Assembly: GCF_016595795.1 (NCBI RefSeq)
Contig: NZ_JAENHN010000006.1
Span: 1 to 64,000 of the forward strand
Reading direction: 5' to 3'
DNA: 64,000 nucleotides
From: Clostridium yunnanense
GTDB taxonomy: Bacteria; Bacillota; Clostridia; Clostridiales; Clostridiaceae
A program made the position numbers and the translations under genes. Under the pieces are notes generated by a model, which searched no databases, was not told the DNA's origin, and saw nothing but the letters and a program-made list of their open reading frames with translations. Below are positions 36,939 to 46,271 of this stretch, in pieces; within the stretch, counting starts at the first letter, position 1; each line of letters starts with the position of its first letter.

Positions 36939-37217
36939 TTAACAATAATTGTCTTTTAGTACTTCTACTAGTTTGCTTACTCTTTGATCTAAAATAAAGT
37001 AAGTACTTGTTAATCCTTTTTTGTTATAATCAACTATCTTATGTGCTTTTAGCATAGCTAAATGCTGAGAAATAGCTGATTGAGTCAAATTACTCAAACT
37101 CTCATTTAATTCACTTACTGTCATAGGTTTTTCTAGTAAATGACATACTATTAGGAGTCTATTTTCATTTGCGAGTACTTTTAAAACTTCGGAAACTTCT
37201 TTAGCTTTGTCTAGCAT
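36939..37217 (-). CDS. ArsR-family regulator with two-cysteine (BigR/YgaV-like) pattern
   Basis: 92 residues, winged helix with recognition helix around TQSAISQHLAMLKAHKIV. It lacks the metal-site CVC motif of SmtB/CadC. Cys25 (RLLIVCHLLE, helix 2) and the last residue Cys92 (DNYC) are 67 apart. That matches the sulfide/persulfide sensors BigR, SqrR and YgaV, which form a disulfide or tetrasulfide between such cysteines. A rhodanese gene lies 144 bp upstream in the same direction. Sulfur sensing is inferred from these cysteines and from context. The ATG follows AGGGG. Confidence 0.82.
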   Translation of the reverse strand: MLDKAKEVSEVLKVLANENRLLIVCHLLEKPMTVSELNESLSNLTQSAISQHLAMLKAHKIVDYNKKGLTSTYFILDQRVSKLVEVLKDNYC

Positions 37218-37361
37218 TATTTACCCCTGACTTTCCTATCATTCGATTTATATAGGGTCCCCTAATTTAATAAATACGACTTTGTTTTTTTACATTATAA
37301 TTAAATCATAATCTTCAAGCTCTATTTAATTTATACTGAAGCATCTTTATGTATTTATATC

Positions 37362-37682
37362 CTACTTCTCTAGTGGTCTTAAATACGATCCAGTTCCCCC
37401 TGATATATTTACTACCTTGTATCCCCTTGTACTAAGTTCACTACAAGTCTTTGCGCTTCTACCTCCAGATTGGCATATTATATGATACTCTTTTTCTCTA
37501 TCTAAATACTTTTCTGGATCTCTAAGTATCGTTCCCATTGGTATATTCATTGCCCTAGGAACATGCCCCTCTTCATACTCGTAGGGCTCTCTTATATCTA
37601 TTAAGTTTATCTTATTTATAACATCATCAACATCATGCACACTTATTGCTCTAAAATTTCCTCTTTTAATGAATGAAAACAT
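37362..37682 (-). CDS. Single-domain rhodanese
   Basis: 106 residues, one rhodanese domain: NLIDIREPYEYEEGHVPRA, MNIPMG, and the active loop CQSGGRS with Cys70 as the persulfide-carrying residue. It transfers sulfane sulfur to acceptors. It is cytoplasmic, with no signal peptide. It is followed by the dithiol-type ArsR regulator, which suggests handling of reactive sulfur. The ATG follows AAAGGAG. Confidence 0.93.
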   Translation of the reverse strand: MFSFIKRGNFRAISVHDVDDVINKINLIDIREPYEYEEGHVPRAMNIPMGTILRDPEKYLDREKEYHIICQSGGRSAKTCSELSTRGYKVVNISGGTGSYLRPLEK

Positions 37683-37695
37683 ACAGTTTCTCCTT

Positions 37696-37785
37696 TGATA
37701 TAACTAAAATACTTTTTTATATTTTGCCCATAATTACTAAAAGTATAATATAAGAATATTAGAACTTACTTATTTAGTTATATCA
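37696..37785. promoter_or_regulatory. Inverted repeat upstream of rhodanese
   Basis: TGATATAACTAAA (37696-37708) and TTTAGTTATATCA (37773-37785) are perfect 13-bp inverted repeats spaced 64 bp apart. The region between holds a TATTAT-like -10 on the minus strand. They could be paired operator half-sites for the ArsR protein or arms of a leader hairpin; this is inferred. Confidence 0.45.
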
Positions 37786-37848
37786 TATTCTAACTTTCTA
37801 CTTACGTCAATACATCAACTAATAAGATAATTAATCATACAATTTTGT

Positions 37849-38532
37849 TTAATATTCTTCTGACATTCCTTGAAAAACAACTTCATCTTTATCATTAAAT
37901 AATATATATCCAAAGGTCTTTGAACCATATCCTAAATACTGAACTTCTTTATCAAGACTCAACTCTTCATTTAATAATAACCTTTTTCTTTCTTTAGGAT
38001 GCACTATAAATTCATTCTTTAAAGTAATATACTCTTCGTTTATATCCTCTTTCACTAAGGATGGTGCCTTAATCTTTATGTAAAACTTTTGTATATCATT
38101 GCTGCAATTTTTTATTTCTATATTTCCACTTACAGTTAGTTTGTCATTGTTTTTACTAAAGTTCACTGAAGTTCTCTCTCTATCAAGATATATTGAATTT
38201 AAATCTTTATAAAATCCTTTATAAAATTGAGTGCAAAGCCCCCACATTGAGGGAAAAATAATTATCAATATTATGGTCACTATTACTCTTCTGAAAGCTG
38301 TCTTAATAGGCGCTTTTTCTTTTATTTCATTAAGCTGTTTTAAACAAAAATATATTCCTATTATAAGTATTAATGCAGCATAATGAAACGCCCAATTCTC
38401 TCCTCTAATGGGTTTAAATATTCTTTCTAAAAATATATCTTTTGTATTATTGCTATTTCCTTCTAATACAAACAATATTGCTAATCCTAAGTAGCAAAGT
38501 ATTACTTTTTGCATTTTAGATAACTTTTTCAA
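37849..38532 (-). CDS. Membrane protein of unknown function
   Basis: 227 residues, TTG start 6 nt after GGGAG. It has three hydrophobic segments in the first half (about 10-22, 47-62, 82-105) and a soluble, beta-rich C-terminal part (about 120-225, FSKNNDKLTVSGNIEIKNC). I do not recognise a family. It overlaps the end of the deaminase gene by 17 bp, so the two are translationally coupled. Confidence 0.75.
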   Translation of the reverse strand: MKKLSKMQKVILCYLGLAILFVLEGNSNNTKDIFLERIFKPIRGENWAFHYAALILIIGIYFCLKQLNEIKEKAPIKTAFRRVIVTIILIIIFPSMWGLCTQFYKGFYKDLNSIYLDRERTSVNFSKNNDKLTVSGNIEIKNCSNDIQKFYIKIKAPSLVKEDINEEYITLKNEFIVHPKERKRLLLNEELSLDKEVQYLGYGSKTFGYILFNDKDEVVFQGMSEEY

Positions 38533-39175
38533 AACTTTCTCCCTTATACAATCTATTAATTATTTCATCATATACTTCCTCAATCGGTTTGCATATACTT
38601 AAAGCATTTTGAAAATATCCTTCTTCATATAACTCCTTTGCTAATAAAATCCCACAACTACAATACTCACTCCAAGAATCTAGTACAGCTTGCGCTATGC
38701 TGTGTCTGCTTTTATATTCATACGCAGATTGAAGACAAATCTGAAATGCCTCTAGCTCCTCATTTTCTCTACTAATACTCATATTTTTACCTTTTATATA
38801 ACTCGTCTTATCATTTAGTTCCGTTGCTCCAGCATAACCATCTCTCGCTGCATATTTTACGTTTCTTATTCCTACCATAACCATAGCTCCAAAACACATT
38901 GGACATGGCTCCATTGTGGTATACAATGTGTATTTTTTTATATTTATATGTTCATCTCTTTTTAAAGTTAACATAGCAGTAGTTTCCGCATGTGCCATCC
39001 CAGTACCAGCCAATGGATTGCTACTTGAAGTATCAAAGATTCTATTTCTGCCTCTCGATATAATCTTTTCGTTCTCATCAACTATAACAGCACCAATTGG
39101 AATAGTATTTTTCTTAAAAGACTCCCAAGCTAAAGAGAATGCCTCCTGCCAAGCATAATTTAAATCTTTCCACAT
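38516..39175 (-). CDS. Cytidine/deoxycytidylate-type nucleoside deaminase with C-terminal extension
   Basis: 219 residues. The zinc site is complete: His62-Ala-Glu64 (AHAETTAM) and Pro-Cys91-x2-Cys94 (MEPCPMC). Residues 1-150 form the deaminase fold, related to guanine deaminase and TadA. A helical C-terminal extension of about 70 residues is not part of the core. The substrate could be guanine or another purine or pyrimidine; tRNA editing is less likely given the extension. The ATG follows AAGGGGAG. Confidence 0.85.
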   Translation of the reverse strand: MWKDLNYAWQEAFSLAWESFKKNTIPIGAVIVDENEKIISRGRNRIFDTSSSNPLAGTGMAHAETTAMLTLKRDEHINIKKYTLYTTMEPCPMCFGAMVMVGIRNVKYAARDGYAGATELNDKTSYIKGKNMSISRENEELEAFQICLQSAYEYKSRHSIAQAVLDSWSEYCSCGILLAKELYEEGYFQNALSICKPIEEVYDEIINRLYKGESFEKVI

Positions 39176-39338
39176 TAAAATCTCCCCTTTTTCAACTTAC
39201 AATTTATAGTTATTATAGCACATTATTCCGTAAGTTTTACATTCTTAATTATTCAAAAACTTGAATTGCTCTTCAGCTTTCTATTCTTATCACAGCATAA
39301 AATTATAAAAACTTTGTCTTTATAATTTTTTATACAGT

Positions 39339-39392
39339 AAAAAAGCGATCTATATTACAACTTTTTATAAGTTATAATATAGACCGCTTTTT
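39339..39392 (-). terminator. Terminator after the tRNA cluster
   Basis: AAAAAGCGATCTATATTACAAC and its near-complement starting at 39371 form a stem of about 20 bp with a short loop. On the minus strand it ends in CGCTTTTTT. Confidence 0.85.
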
Positions 39393-39405
39393 ATCAATAT
39401 TAATT

Positions 39406-39480
39406 TGGAGGCGCCACCCGGATTTGAACCGGGGCATAAAGGTTTTGCAGACCTTGACCTTACCGCTTGGCTATAGCGCC
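39406..39480 (-). tRNA. tRNA-Cys (GCA)
   Basis: 75 nt with encoded CCA. The acceptor stem is GGCGCTA/TGGCGCC, the anticodon loop is CTGCAAA (anticodon GCA), and the T loop is GGTTCAAATCC. Third of three tandem tRNA genes. Confidence 0.96.
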
Positions 39481-39499
39481 AAATTAAATTTAAAATAAA

Positions 39500-39575
<76 letters not shown>

Positions 39576-39578
39576 ACG

Positions 39579-39655
39579 TGGCGACTCAGAAGGGGCTCGA
39601 ACCCTCGACCTCCGGCGTGACAGGCCGGCACTCTAACCAACTGAGCTACTGAGCC
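39579..39655 (-). tRNA. tRNA-Asp (GTC)
   Basis: 77 nt with encoded CCA. The acceptor stem is GGCTCAG/CTGAGTC, the anticodon loop is CTGTCAC (anticodon GTC), and the T loop is GGTTCGAGCCC. First gene of the cluster after the promoter. Confidence 0.97.
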
Positions 39656-39683
39656 ACAAGTACTTCTATCGTCCACGTATTAT

Positions 39684-39712
39684 ATTATATGAACTTTAGA
39701 AGACTTTGTCAA
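39684..39712 (-). promoter_or_regulatory. Consensus promoter of the tRNA cluster
   Basis: On the minus strand TTGACA (39707-39712) and TATAAT (39684-39689) are exactly 17 bp apart, both perfect consensus hexamers, between the hslO stop and tRNA-Asp. Confidence 0.93.
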
Positions 39713-39716
39713 TAAA

Positions 39717-40601
39717 TTATTTCGTCAAAGTATTTATTAATTCTCCAATTTGTTCATTAGTGAACTTATAAGCCTTATTACAGAAGTGACATTTTAATTC
39801 TTCTTCTTTTCCTTCTTCATATATCTCAGTAAGATCTTTAAGACCAATACTTATAAAGGCTCTTTCAACTTTTTCTCTTGAGCAATCACATTTATATAAT
39901 GGCTCAATGCTATCATTGATCTTTAAATCCATTCCGTCAAATATATATTCAACTATTTCTTCAATAGTCTTTCCTTCAGCTATCATAGTTGTCACAGAAG
40001 GTATTTCTTCCATTCTATATGATAGAAGATCTGCTAGAAGTTCGTCTGCCCCTGGCATCATTTGAATTATAAATCCACCAGCAGCTTTAATTGATAAATC
40101 ATTATTAACTAAAACTCCAAGTGCAACAGCTGATGGTGTTTGCTCAGATGCTGTAAAATAATACGCAAGATCTTCTGCTACCTCTCCAGTATAAATCGGC
40201 ACTTGTCCTACGTAAGGATCTTTTAATCCTAAATCTCTTATTACAGTTAAGTTACCATTCTTTCCTATAGCTCCACCTACATCTAGCTTTCCTTTAATAT
40301 TTAAAGGAAGTTCAACTGCTGGGTTCCCTATATATCCTTTAACCGTACAATCTGGATATGCGGTTACAGTAATCCCTTTAGCATCTCCACCACCATTTAT
40401 TTGAAGTGTTAAGATTTCTTTTTCAGATTTTAGCATTGCTCCCATTAGAGTTCCTGCAGTAAGCATTCTTCCAAAAGCTGCAGCTGCTGTAGTGCTACAT
40501 CCGTGTATTTTTGTTCCTTCATCAACTAAATTAGTAGTTATTCCAGCTATAATTCTAACCATTCCATCTTTAGCCGTAGCTCTTATAATCTTATCATTCA
40601 T
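39717..40601 (-). CDS. hslO: Redox-regulated chaperone Hsp33
   Basis: 294 residues, full length. The N-terminal dimer domain ([20 protein letters not shown]) is followed by the zinc redox switch CDC (about 238-240) and CHFC (about 272-275). On oxidation these cysteines release zinc and activate holdase function. The ATG follows GGAGG. It starts 2 bp after the methyltransferase gene, so the two share a transcript. Confidence 0.97.
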   Translation of the reverse strand: MNDKIIRATAKDGMVRIIAGITTNLVDEGTKIHGCSTTAAAAFGRMLTAGTLMGAMLKSEKEILTLQINGGGDAKGITVTAYPDCTVKGYIGNPAVELPLNIKGKLDVGGAIGKNGNLTVIRDLGLKDPYVGQVPIYTGEVAEDLAYYFTASEQTPSAVALGVLVNNDLSIKAAGGFIIQMMPGADELLADLLSYRMEEIPSVTTMIAEGKTIEEIVEYIFDGMDLKINDSIEPLYKCDCSREKVERAFISIGLKDLTEIYEEGKEEELKCHFCNKAYKFTNEQIGELINTLTK

Positions 40602-40603
40602 AA

Positions 40604-41353
40604 TTAATTTACCTCCAAATTCTTAAGTACATATACTATTCTTTCACTATCTTGCTCTACACAGTTATCTTTATATCCATCGTACTTTCCAATTATTTCA
40701 AACCCTGCGTCCTTCACCATTGACTCTATAAACTCTTCTTTGTAAGCTCTTTCCTCATGAATTTCTTCAAATCTTTCATAGAGTTCTCCTTCCTTCACGA
40801 AAAAGGTTAGATTCATCTCCACTATTTCATCTTCAAATATATTTTCCCAAGTGTAAAAAATCTCTTCAGAATTATATGTAAAAATATTGTTACCAAGAAT
40901 CTCACTTAATTTATAATAGGAATTTATATCAAAGACAAATATGCCATTTTCACTCATATGCTTTTTTACAGAAAGAAAATAGTTTTTTAAATCTTCAGTG
41001 TCTAATATGTAATTAGTTGAATCCAAAACGCAAGTCACTAAATCAAATTTTCGATTAAGAGATAGTTCGCTCATATCCTGGCATACTATCTTGCATTTCA
41101 TTCTTTCATCTCTAAACTTTTTATCTGCATTTATAAGCATACTGTCAGATGAATCAACTAAAAATATGTTTTTAAAGTTTTTCCCTAAAATTGCAGCTAC
41201 ATTTCCTGTTCCACAAGCTAAATCTAAGTAATATTCATAATTTATATTGTTATTTTTACATAAATCCAAAATGAATTCACTTATATTATTATAATTAATA
41301 TCTTCATATATCAATTGATCATAAAGATTTGCAAATTTATTATAACTGTCCAT
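40604..41353 (-). CDS. Class I SAM-dependent methyltransferase
   Basis: 249 residues. Motif I is [16 protein letters not shown], the acidic motif II is [10 protein letters not shown], and [14 protein letters not shown] follows, as in methyltransferase_25/11-type enzymes. The start [18 protein letters not shown] is common in clostridial homologs. The substrate is unknown. It is directly upstream of hslO with a 2-bp gap. The ribosome site GGGGG is rather far (11 nt) from the ATG. Confidence 0.87.
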   Translation of the reverse strand: MDSYNKFANLYDQLIYEDINYNNISEFILDLCKNNNINYEYYLDLACGTGNVAAILGKNFKNIFLVDSSDSMLINADKKFRDERMKCKIVCQDMSELSLNRKFDLVTCVLDSTNYILDTEDLKNYFLSVKKHMSENGIFVFDINSYYKLSEILGNNIFTYNSEEIFYTWENIFEDEIVEMNLTFFVKEGELYERFEEIHEERAYKEEFIESMVKDAGFEIIGKYDGYKDNCVEQDSERIVYVLKNLEVN

Positions 41354-41488
41354 CTAATAATAATCCCCCACACTAAATCTACTAAATAATATATTATTAA
41401 TTTTCTGCTAAGTCAATGATATATGTTTATCTTCTCCTTTTATTCACTAATTAAAATCATTATCTCTAACTTATTGCTATATATTAAA

Positions 41489-41583
41489 GATGTACCAATT
41501 CGACTCATGTATATTTTAAAAACTCTAAAGTTTTTAAAATTAGAGATTTTTAAAATATAAGTTTTAATACGAAATGGTACATC
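41489..41583. repeat. 95-bp near-perfect hairpin
   Basis: GATGTACCA (41489-41497) pairs with TGGTACATC (41575-41583), and TATATTTTAAAAACTCTAA pairs with TTAGAGATTTTTAAAATAT around a short A+T loop, making almost the whole segment one stem. It lies 30 bp beyond the SASP stop codon. It could be an extra-long terminator or a MITE-like insert; no second copy is seen in the window. Confidence 0.65.
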
Positions 41584-41613
41584 TATATAGAGTTTCGCCA
41601 TATGAACTTCTTA

Positions 41614-41865
41614 TTACTTTCTCCCTAAAATTTCATCATTACTAGGTATTTTAAGATTCTTTTTTCTTTTAGTCATTATGCCGCCTATTCTTCCGGTTTC
41701 TTCTGCTGTAAGTCCTCCCCAGCCTTCTGAATCAACTTTATCTTTAAGTCCTAATTCTTCTGCGATTTCATATTTCATAGACTCTCTAAGCTTTTCAGCA
41801 TCAGAAAGCTCTCTATTTGATTTGATTTTAGATTTTATTATCTTTTTTAATGGTGTTTTACTCAT
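41614..41865 (-). CDS. Alpha/beta-type small acid-soluble spore protein
   Basis: 83 residues. The family blocks are KYEIAEELGL (containing the GPR protease cleavage site) and GWGGLTAEETGRIGGIMTKR, the DNA-binding region. The protein coats and protects spore DNA and is degraded at germination. A lysine-rich N-terminus (KTPLKKIIKSKIKSNRE) is longer than in classical SspA. Expression from a sigma-G promoter is expected but not confirmed. The ATG follows AAAGGAG. Confidence 0.93.
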   Translation of the reverse strand: MSKTPLKKIIKSKIKSNRELSDAEKLRESMKYEIAEELGLKDKVDSEGWGGLTAEETGRIGGIMTKRKKNLKIPSNDEILGRK

Positions 41866-42288
41866 AAGAAAGTCTCCTTTTTCTTATTTTTTTCTATTAT
41901 TGCCATATCAATTTACAGTTATACCCCTACTATAATTTAGTGAAAATAATAACTATAGTTATTATTTTGAATATCACTACTGCTTTTTATTTATTCACAT
42001 TTGAATATTTTTGAAGATACTACTGCATATATTTTTTCAGCTTATTTTTACTGAACCATCTATACTAAACCAAGTATTCTTAAGAATCTTGAATATGATT
42101 TTAAAATATACTTTTTATTATGATGTTACATACATATATTATGCGAAAATTAAAATTTAAAATTCAAAAAATTTCATCTTCGTCATAAATTATAGTGTAT
42201 AATTAATTTAATGTAACATTAAGGTTGTGATATAATAGACCTAATTTATATTTATGCATAAATGTAAAAAAACTTAGGAGGGATTGTT
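41866..42288 (+). promoter_or_regulatory. Intergenic region with a probable asd promoter (42208-42236)
   Basis: About 420 bp between the divergent SASP and asd genes. TTAATG (42208-42213) and TATAAT (42231-42236) with a 17-bp gap form a promoter with a weak -35. No lysine riboswitch can be recognised between it and asd, since only about 45 bp remain before the start. The rest is A+T-rich without visible structure. Confidence 0.55.
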
Positions 42289-43278
42289 TTGTTTAATGTA
42301 GCAATTGTTGGGGCAACAGGTAATGTTGGAAGAAAATTTATTGAAATACTTGCAGAGAGGAATTTTCCAATCAAAGACCTGTACTTGTTTGCATCAAAAA
42401 GATCTGCAGGCAAGACTATGAAATTTAAAGATATTGATTATGTAGTTGAAGAATTATGTGATGAGAATATTAAATCTAAGAAAATTGATTTTGCATTATT
42501 TTCTGCTGGTGGAGACGCAAGCCTTCAGTTTGCTCCTAAATTCGCAGAAATAGGTGCAGTTGTTATAGATAATAGTAGTGCGTGGAGAATGGACCCTAAA
42601 GTTCCTCTTGTAGTTCCTGAAGTTAATCCAGAAGATATATCTTGGCATAACGGAATAATTGCAAATCCTAACTGCTCTACTATCCAAGCAGTGGTTGCTT
42701 TAAAGCCACTCTATGATAATTATGGAATAAAGAGAATAGTATATTCTACTTATCAAGCTGTGTCAGGTGCAGGTCTTCAAGGAATCTTAGATCTTCAAGA
42801 TGGAGTTAAAGGAGAAGCACCAAAGAAATTTCCTTATCCTATAGCAGGAAATATACTTCCTCATATCGATGTGTTCACTGAAGATGGATACACTAAGGAA
42901 GAAATAAAAATGATACTTGAAACAAGGAAAATTCTCCATAATGATGATTTAAAAATCACTGCTACAACAGCAAGAGTTCCAGTACTAAACAGCCATAGCG
43001 AAAGCATTAATGTTGAACTTTTAAAAGAGTTTAATATTGAAGATGTTCTTACTTTACTTGGAAACTCTCAAGGCGTAGTTGTATATGATGATATTAAGAA
43101 TACAAAGTATCCAACACCATTATACGTAGACGGTAAGGATGATGTTTATGTTGGTAGAATCAGAAGAGATTTCAGTTTAGATAACGGTTTAAATCTTTGG
43201 GTTGTAGCTGACAACATAAGAAAAGGTGCTGCTTTAAATGCAGTTCAAATTGCTGAGATAATGATTAAAAACAAATAA
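42289..43278 (+). CDS. asd: Aspartate-semialdehyde dehydrogenase
   Basis: 329 residues, TTG start 8 nt after AGGAGG. The NADP-binding start is VAIVGATGNVGRKFIEIL. The active-site cysteine is in IANPNCSTIQ, and SGAGLQG and the C-terminal GRIRRD (phosphate binding) and GAALNAVQIAE complete the family. It makes aspartate semialdehyde for lysine, diaminopimelate, threonine and methionine. First gene of asd-dapA-dapB. Confidence 0.97.
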   Translation: MFNVAIVGATGNVGRKFIEILAERNFPIKDLYLFASKRSAGKTMKFKDIDYVVEELCDENIKSKKIDFALFSAGGDASLQFAPKFAEIGAVVIDNSSAWRMDPKVPLVVPEVNPEDISWHNGIIANPNCSTIQAVVALKPLYDNYGIKRIVYSTYQAVSGAGLQGILDLQDGVKGEAPKKFPYPIAGNILPHIDVFTEDGYTKEEIKMILETRKILHNDDLKITATTARVPVLNSHSESINVELLKEFNIEDVLTLLGNSQGVVVYDDIKNTKYPTPLYVDGKDDVYVGRIRRDFSLDNGLNLWVVADNIRKGAALNAVQIAEIMIKNK

Positions 43279-43319
43279 TTATAAGATAAAATTAATTTAT
43301 TGGGCATGGAGGTATAATT

Positions 43320-44201
43320 ATGTCTTTATTTAAAGGATCTGGTGTTGCCATAGTTACTCCTTTTACGGAAAATGGAGTTGATTTTAAAAAATTAGAAGAA
43401 CTTCTTGAATGGCATATTGCAAATAAAACTGATGCAATAGTTGTATGTGGCACTACAGGTGAAGCTTCAACTATGACTGAAAGTGAGAAGAAGGAAACTA
43501 TAAAGTTTACTGTAGATGTAGTTAAAAAGAGAATACCAGTAATTGCAGGTACAGGAACAAATAATACTGCCTACTCTATCGAAATGAGCAAATGGGCTGA
43601 AAGTATCGGAGTTGATGGACTTTTAATAATAACTCCTTACTATAATAAGACATCTCAAAGAGGACTAATAGAACATTTTAAAGCTATAGATAATGCTGTA
43701 AATACACCAATTGTGCTTTATAATGTACCAGCTAGAACAAATGTAAATATAAGCCCAGATGTTCTTTTAAAGCTTACTGAACTAAAAAATGTAGTAGCAG
43801 TTAAAGAAGCAAGCGGAGATTTAAGTCAAATAGCAAAAATAAAGTCTATCTGTGGTGATAAAATAGATATATATTCTGGCAACGATGACCAAATAATCCC
43901 TATACTATCTTTAGGTGGAATAGGTGTAATATCAGTGCTTGCAAATGTTATTCCTAAAGAGGTTCATGATATGTGTGAGTTTTTCTTAGCAGGAGAAATA
44001 AAGGAAGCTTTAGCTCTTCAAATAGGCACTTTGGAACTCGCAAACACCTTATTTATCGAACCTAACCCAATTCCAGTAAAGACAGCTTTAAATCTAATGA
44101 ATTGCAATGTTGGACCTCTAAGATTACCTCTTTACAAAATGGAAGGCGAAAATCTTGATAAATTAAGCAATGTTTTAAGAAAGCATAATCTTATAAAGTA
44201 A
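43320..44201 (+). CDS. dapA: 4-hydroxy-tetrahydrodipicolinate synthase
   Basis: 293 residues, TIM barrel. The Schiff-base lysine is in [11 protein letters not shown] (about residue 161), and the conserved tyrosine is in [10 protein letters not shown] (about 134). [10 protein letters not shown] is the substrate loop. It condenses pyruvate with aspartate semialdehyde. The ATG follows GGAGGT, 41 bp after asd. Confidence 0.97.
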   Translation: MSLFKGSGVAIVTPFTENGVDFKKLEELLEWHIANKTDAIVVCGTTGEASTMTESEKKETIKFTVDVVKKRIPVIAGTGTNNTAYSIEMSKWAESIGVDGLLIITPYYNKTSQRGLIEHFKAIDNAVNTPIVLYNVPARTNVNISPDVLLKLTELKNVVAVKEASGDLSQIAKIKSICGDKIDIYSGNDDQIIPILSLGGIGVISVLANVIPKEVHDMCEFFLAGEIKEALALQIGTLELANTLFIEPNPIPVKTALNLMNCNVGPLRLPLYKMEGENLDKLSNVLRKHNLIK

Positions 44202-44214
44202 TGGAGGTAAAGCT

Positions 44215-44976
44215 ATGACAAAAATAATATTGAACGGTTGCTGTGGAAAGATGGGCACCGTTATCTCAAATCTTGTAGAAAAAGATGAAAATCTTCAAAT
44301 AGTAGCTGGAATAGATAAATTTCCAAAAGGCGACAGAAGCTATCCTATTTTTAGTGACTTAAATGAGTGCACTATAGAATACGATGTATTACTTGATTTT
44401 TCAAGACCAGACTCACTAAGACCAATACTAACTTTTTCAGAAAAAAATAGTAAACCAGTGGTTCTTTGCTCTACTGGCTATACTGCCGAGGACTTGGCTT
44501 TAATTGAAGAAAAATCAAAGGTGCTTCCTGTATTCAGATCTGCCAACATGAGTGTTGGAGTAAACCTTGTAAACATGCTTCTTAGAAAAATATCACCTGT
44601 CCTATATGAAAACTTTGATATTGAAGTTATAGAAAAGCATCATAATCAAAAAGTGGATGCTCCTTCTGGCACTGCAGTAATGCTTGCCGAAACCATAAAG
44701 AACTCAATTGAAGAAGATACTCACTTCATATATGGAAGAGAAGGAATTGCAAAAAGAGAGCATAAAGAGATTGGTATCCACGCAATACGTGGTGGAAGTA
44801 TTGTTGGAGATCATGATGTTATTTTTGCCGGAGATGGTGAAGTTATTGAAATAACTCATAAAGCTATTTCAAGAGAAGTTTTCGCTGTAGGCGCTTTAAA
44901 AGCAAGTGCTTACATGGGAAAAATCTCAAAACCAGGACATTATGATATGGAAGATGTATTAAATATATCATTCTAA
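44215..44976 (+). CDS. dapB: 4-hydroxy-tetrahydrodipicolinate reductase
   Basis: 253 residues. It starts [12 protein letters not shown] (nucleotide-binding loop), and has [15 protein letters not shown], the DapB signature with the catalytic His-His and Lys. It reduces the DapA product to tetrahydrodipicolinate, the substrate of DapH encoded 2.3 kb away. Last gene of the operon, 13 bp after dapA. Confidence 0.97.
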   Translation: MTKIILNGCCGKMGTVISNLVEKDENLQIVAGIDKFPKGDRSYPIFSDLNECTIEYDVLLDFSRPDSLRPILTFSEKNSKPVVLCSTGYTAEDLALIEEKSKVLPVFRSANMSVGVNLVNMLLRKISPVLYENFDIEVIEKHHNQKVDAPSGTAVMLAETIKNSIEEDTHFIYGREGIAKREHKEIGIHAIRGGSIVGDHDVIFAGDGEVIEITHKAISREVFAVGALKASAYMGKISKPGHYDMEDVLNISF

Positions 44977-45020
44977 AATATTACTTTTCCAAATCATAAT
45001 TTTGTGTTCAGTTAAACATT

Positions 45021-45061
45021 AAAAAGGCTGTAGTAGACTAAAAATCTACTACAGCCTTTTT
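45021..45061 (+). terminator. Terminator of asd-dapA-dapB
   Basis: Perfect 17-bp stem (AAAAAGGCTGTAGTAGA / TCTACTACAGCCTTTTT) around a 7-nt loop, 44 bp after dapB. It can also serve the opposite strand. Confidence 0.9.
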
Positions 45062-45130
45062 AATGTTTTTGGGCTATATTTAAAATATCGTTGAAATTAA
45101 GTGCGCCTATTTCCAAAACCCAAACTAGCT

Positions 45131-46270
45131 TTATTTTTCAAGTTCATTTATAAACTCTTCAATCAGATCTAAAGCTCTCTCTAATTCCTCATTACTATAG
45201 CAATAAGAAATTCTCATAAAACCTTCTCCACCTTCACCAAATGCACTTCCCGGAACACAAGCTACTTTCTTTTTCTCTAGTAACATTTCACAAAATTCCT
45301 CAGAACTTTTATTGAATTTCTTTATTGATGGAAATATATAAAATGCCCCCTTAGGCAATTCCACCTCAAAGCCCATATCTTTAAGCCTATTATATACATA
45401 ATCTCTTCTTTTAATAAATTGAGATTTCATATATTCAACATCGTTAAGGCACTCTCTTAGTCCTACATATGCACCATATTGAGATATTGATGTGGCACAA
45501 GAAACATTATATTGATGTACCTTCATAAAGTCATCCATTATATCTTTATTTAAACAGAAATAACCTAATCTTAATCCTGTCATTGAAAAGATTTTAGAAA
45601 ATCCACCAATGAATATAATCCTATCTTTAAGCTCCTTAACTTGGCCTATTGAGTGATATTTGCCGTAGCAAAGAGCACTATACATCTCATCTGTTATTAC
45701 AGTAAGGTCATATTTTAATATAAGCTCTTTAAGCTCACCTAACTGGTTCTCCTCAAGTATTGCACCTGTAGGATTTGTAGGAAAAGATAATAAAAGATAT
45801 CTTGATCCACTATCTTGTATAGCTTCCTCTAAAAAGTCTATATTTAAAGAGAAGTCCTTATTCAATTTATAGTTAACTACTTCTCCACCTACAAGCTTAA
45901 CGCAGTTTTCGTAAGCAGGATATGCTGGAGTAGGGATAAGTACTTTCTCTCCTTTGTCTATCAGTGTGGTAAACACTGTAAAGAGGGCTTCACTACCTCC
46001 TGCTGTTACACAAACTTCTTCTTTGTCATAATCAATTCCAAAGCTACCTAAATATCTACTTATCTCAGTTCTTAATTGCTCTAATCCTGCATTTGATGTA
46101 TATGTGGTTTTCCCTTGCTCTAAAGCTTCTATCATAGCTTCTTTAATCTTCTTAGGCACTGGAAAATCCGGCTGTCCAAGGGTAAGTGATATAGCACCTT
46201 GTATTTTCGCAACCTTATTAGAAAATTTCCTTATACCTGAAAGCTCTATCTTATTTACATTACTATTCAT
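45131..46270 (-). CDS. PLP aminotransferase, PatA-like (probable N-acetyl-diaminopimelate aminotransferase)
   Basis: 379 residues, class I/II fold. The PLP lysine is in GGFSKIFSMTGLRLGY, with FPTNPTGAILE and ITDEMYSALCY upstream and the substrate arginine in GFMRISYCYS. In Bacillus PatA makes N-acetyl-LL-diaminopimelate, and the nearby asd-dapA-dapB and dapH genes fit that role. Other substrates are possible, since this subgroup is broad. It starts one base beyond the cobA stop codon, so it is co-expressed with cobA. Confidence 0.85.
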   Translation of the reverse strand: MNSNVNKIELSGIRKFSNKVAKIQGAISLTLGQPDFPVPKKIKEAMIEALEQGKTTYTSNAGLEQLRTEISRYLGSFGIDYDKEEVCVTAGGSEALFTVFTTLIDKGEKVLIPTPAYPAYENCVKLVGGEVVNYKLNKDFSLNIDFLEEAIQDSGSRYLLLSFPTNPTGAILEENQLGELKELILKYDLTVITDEMYSALCYGKYHSIGQVKELKDRIIFIGGFSKIFSMTGLRLGYFCLNKDIMDDFMKVHQYNVSCATSISQYGAYVGLRECLNDVEYMKSQFIKRRDYVYNRLKDMGFEVELPKGAFYIFPSIKKFNKSSEEFCEMLLEKKKVACVPGSAFGEGGEGFMRISYCYSNEELERALDLIEEFINELEK

Positions 46271-46271
46271 A

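Noticed and set aside
42208-42288. Lysine riboswitch before asd
   Set aside because: The likely promoter leaves only about 45 nt of leader, too short for the L box.
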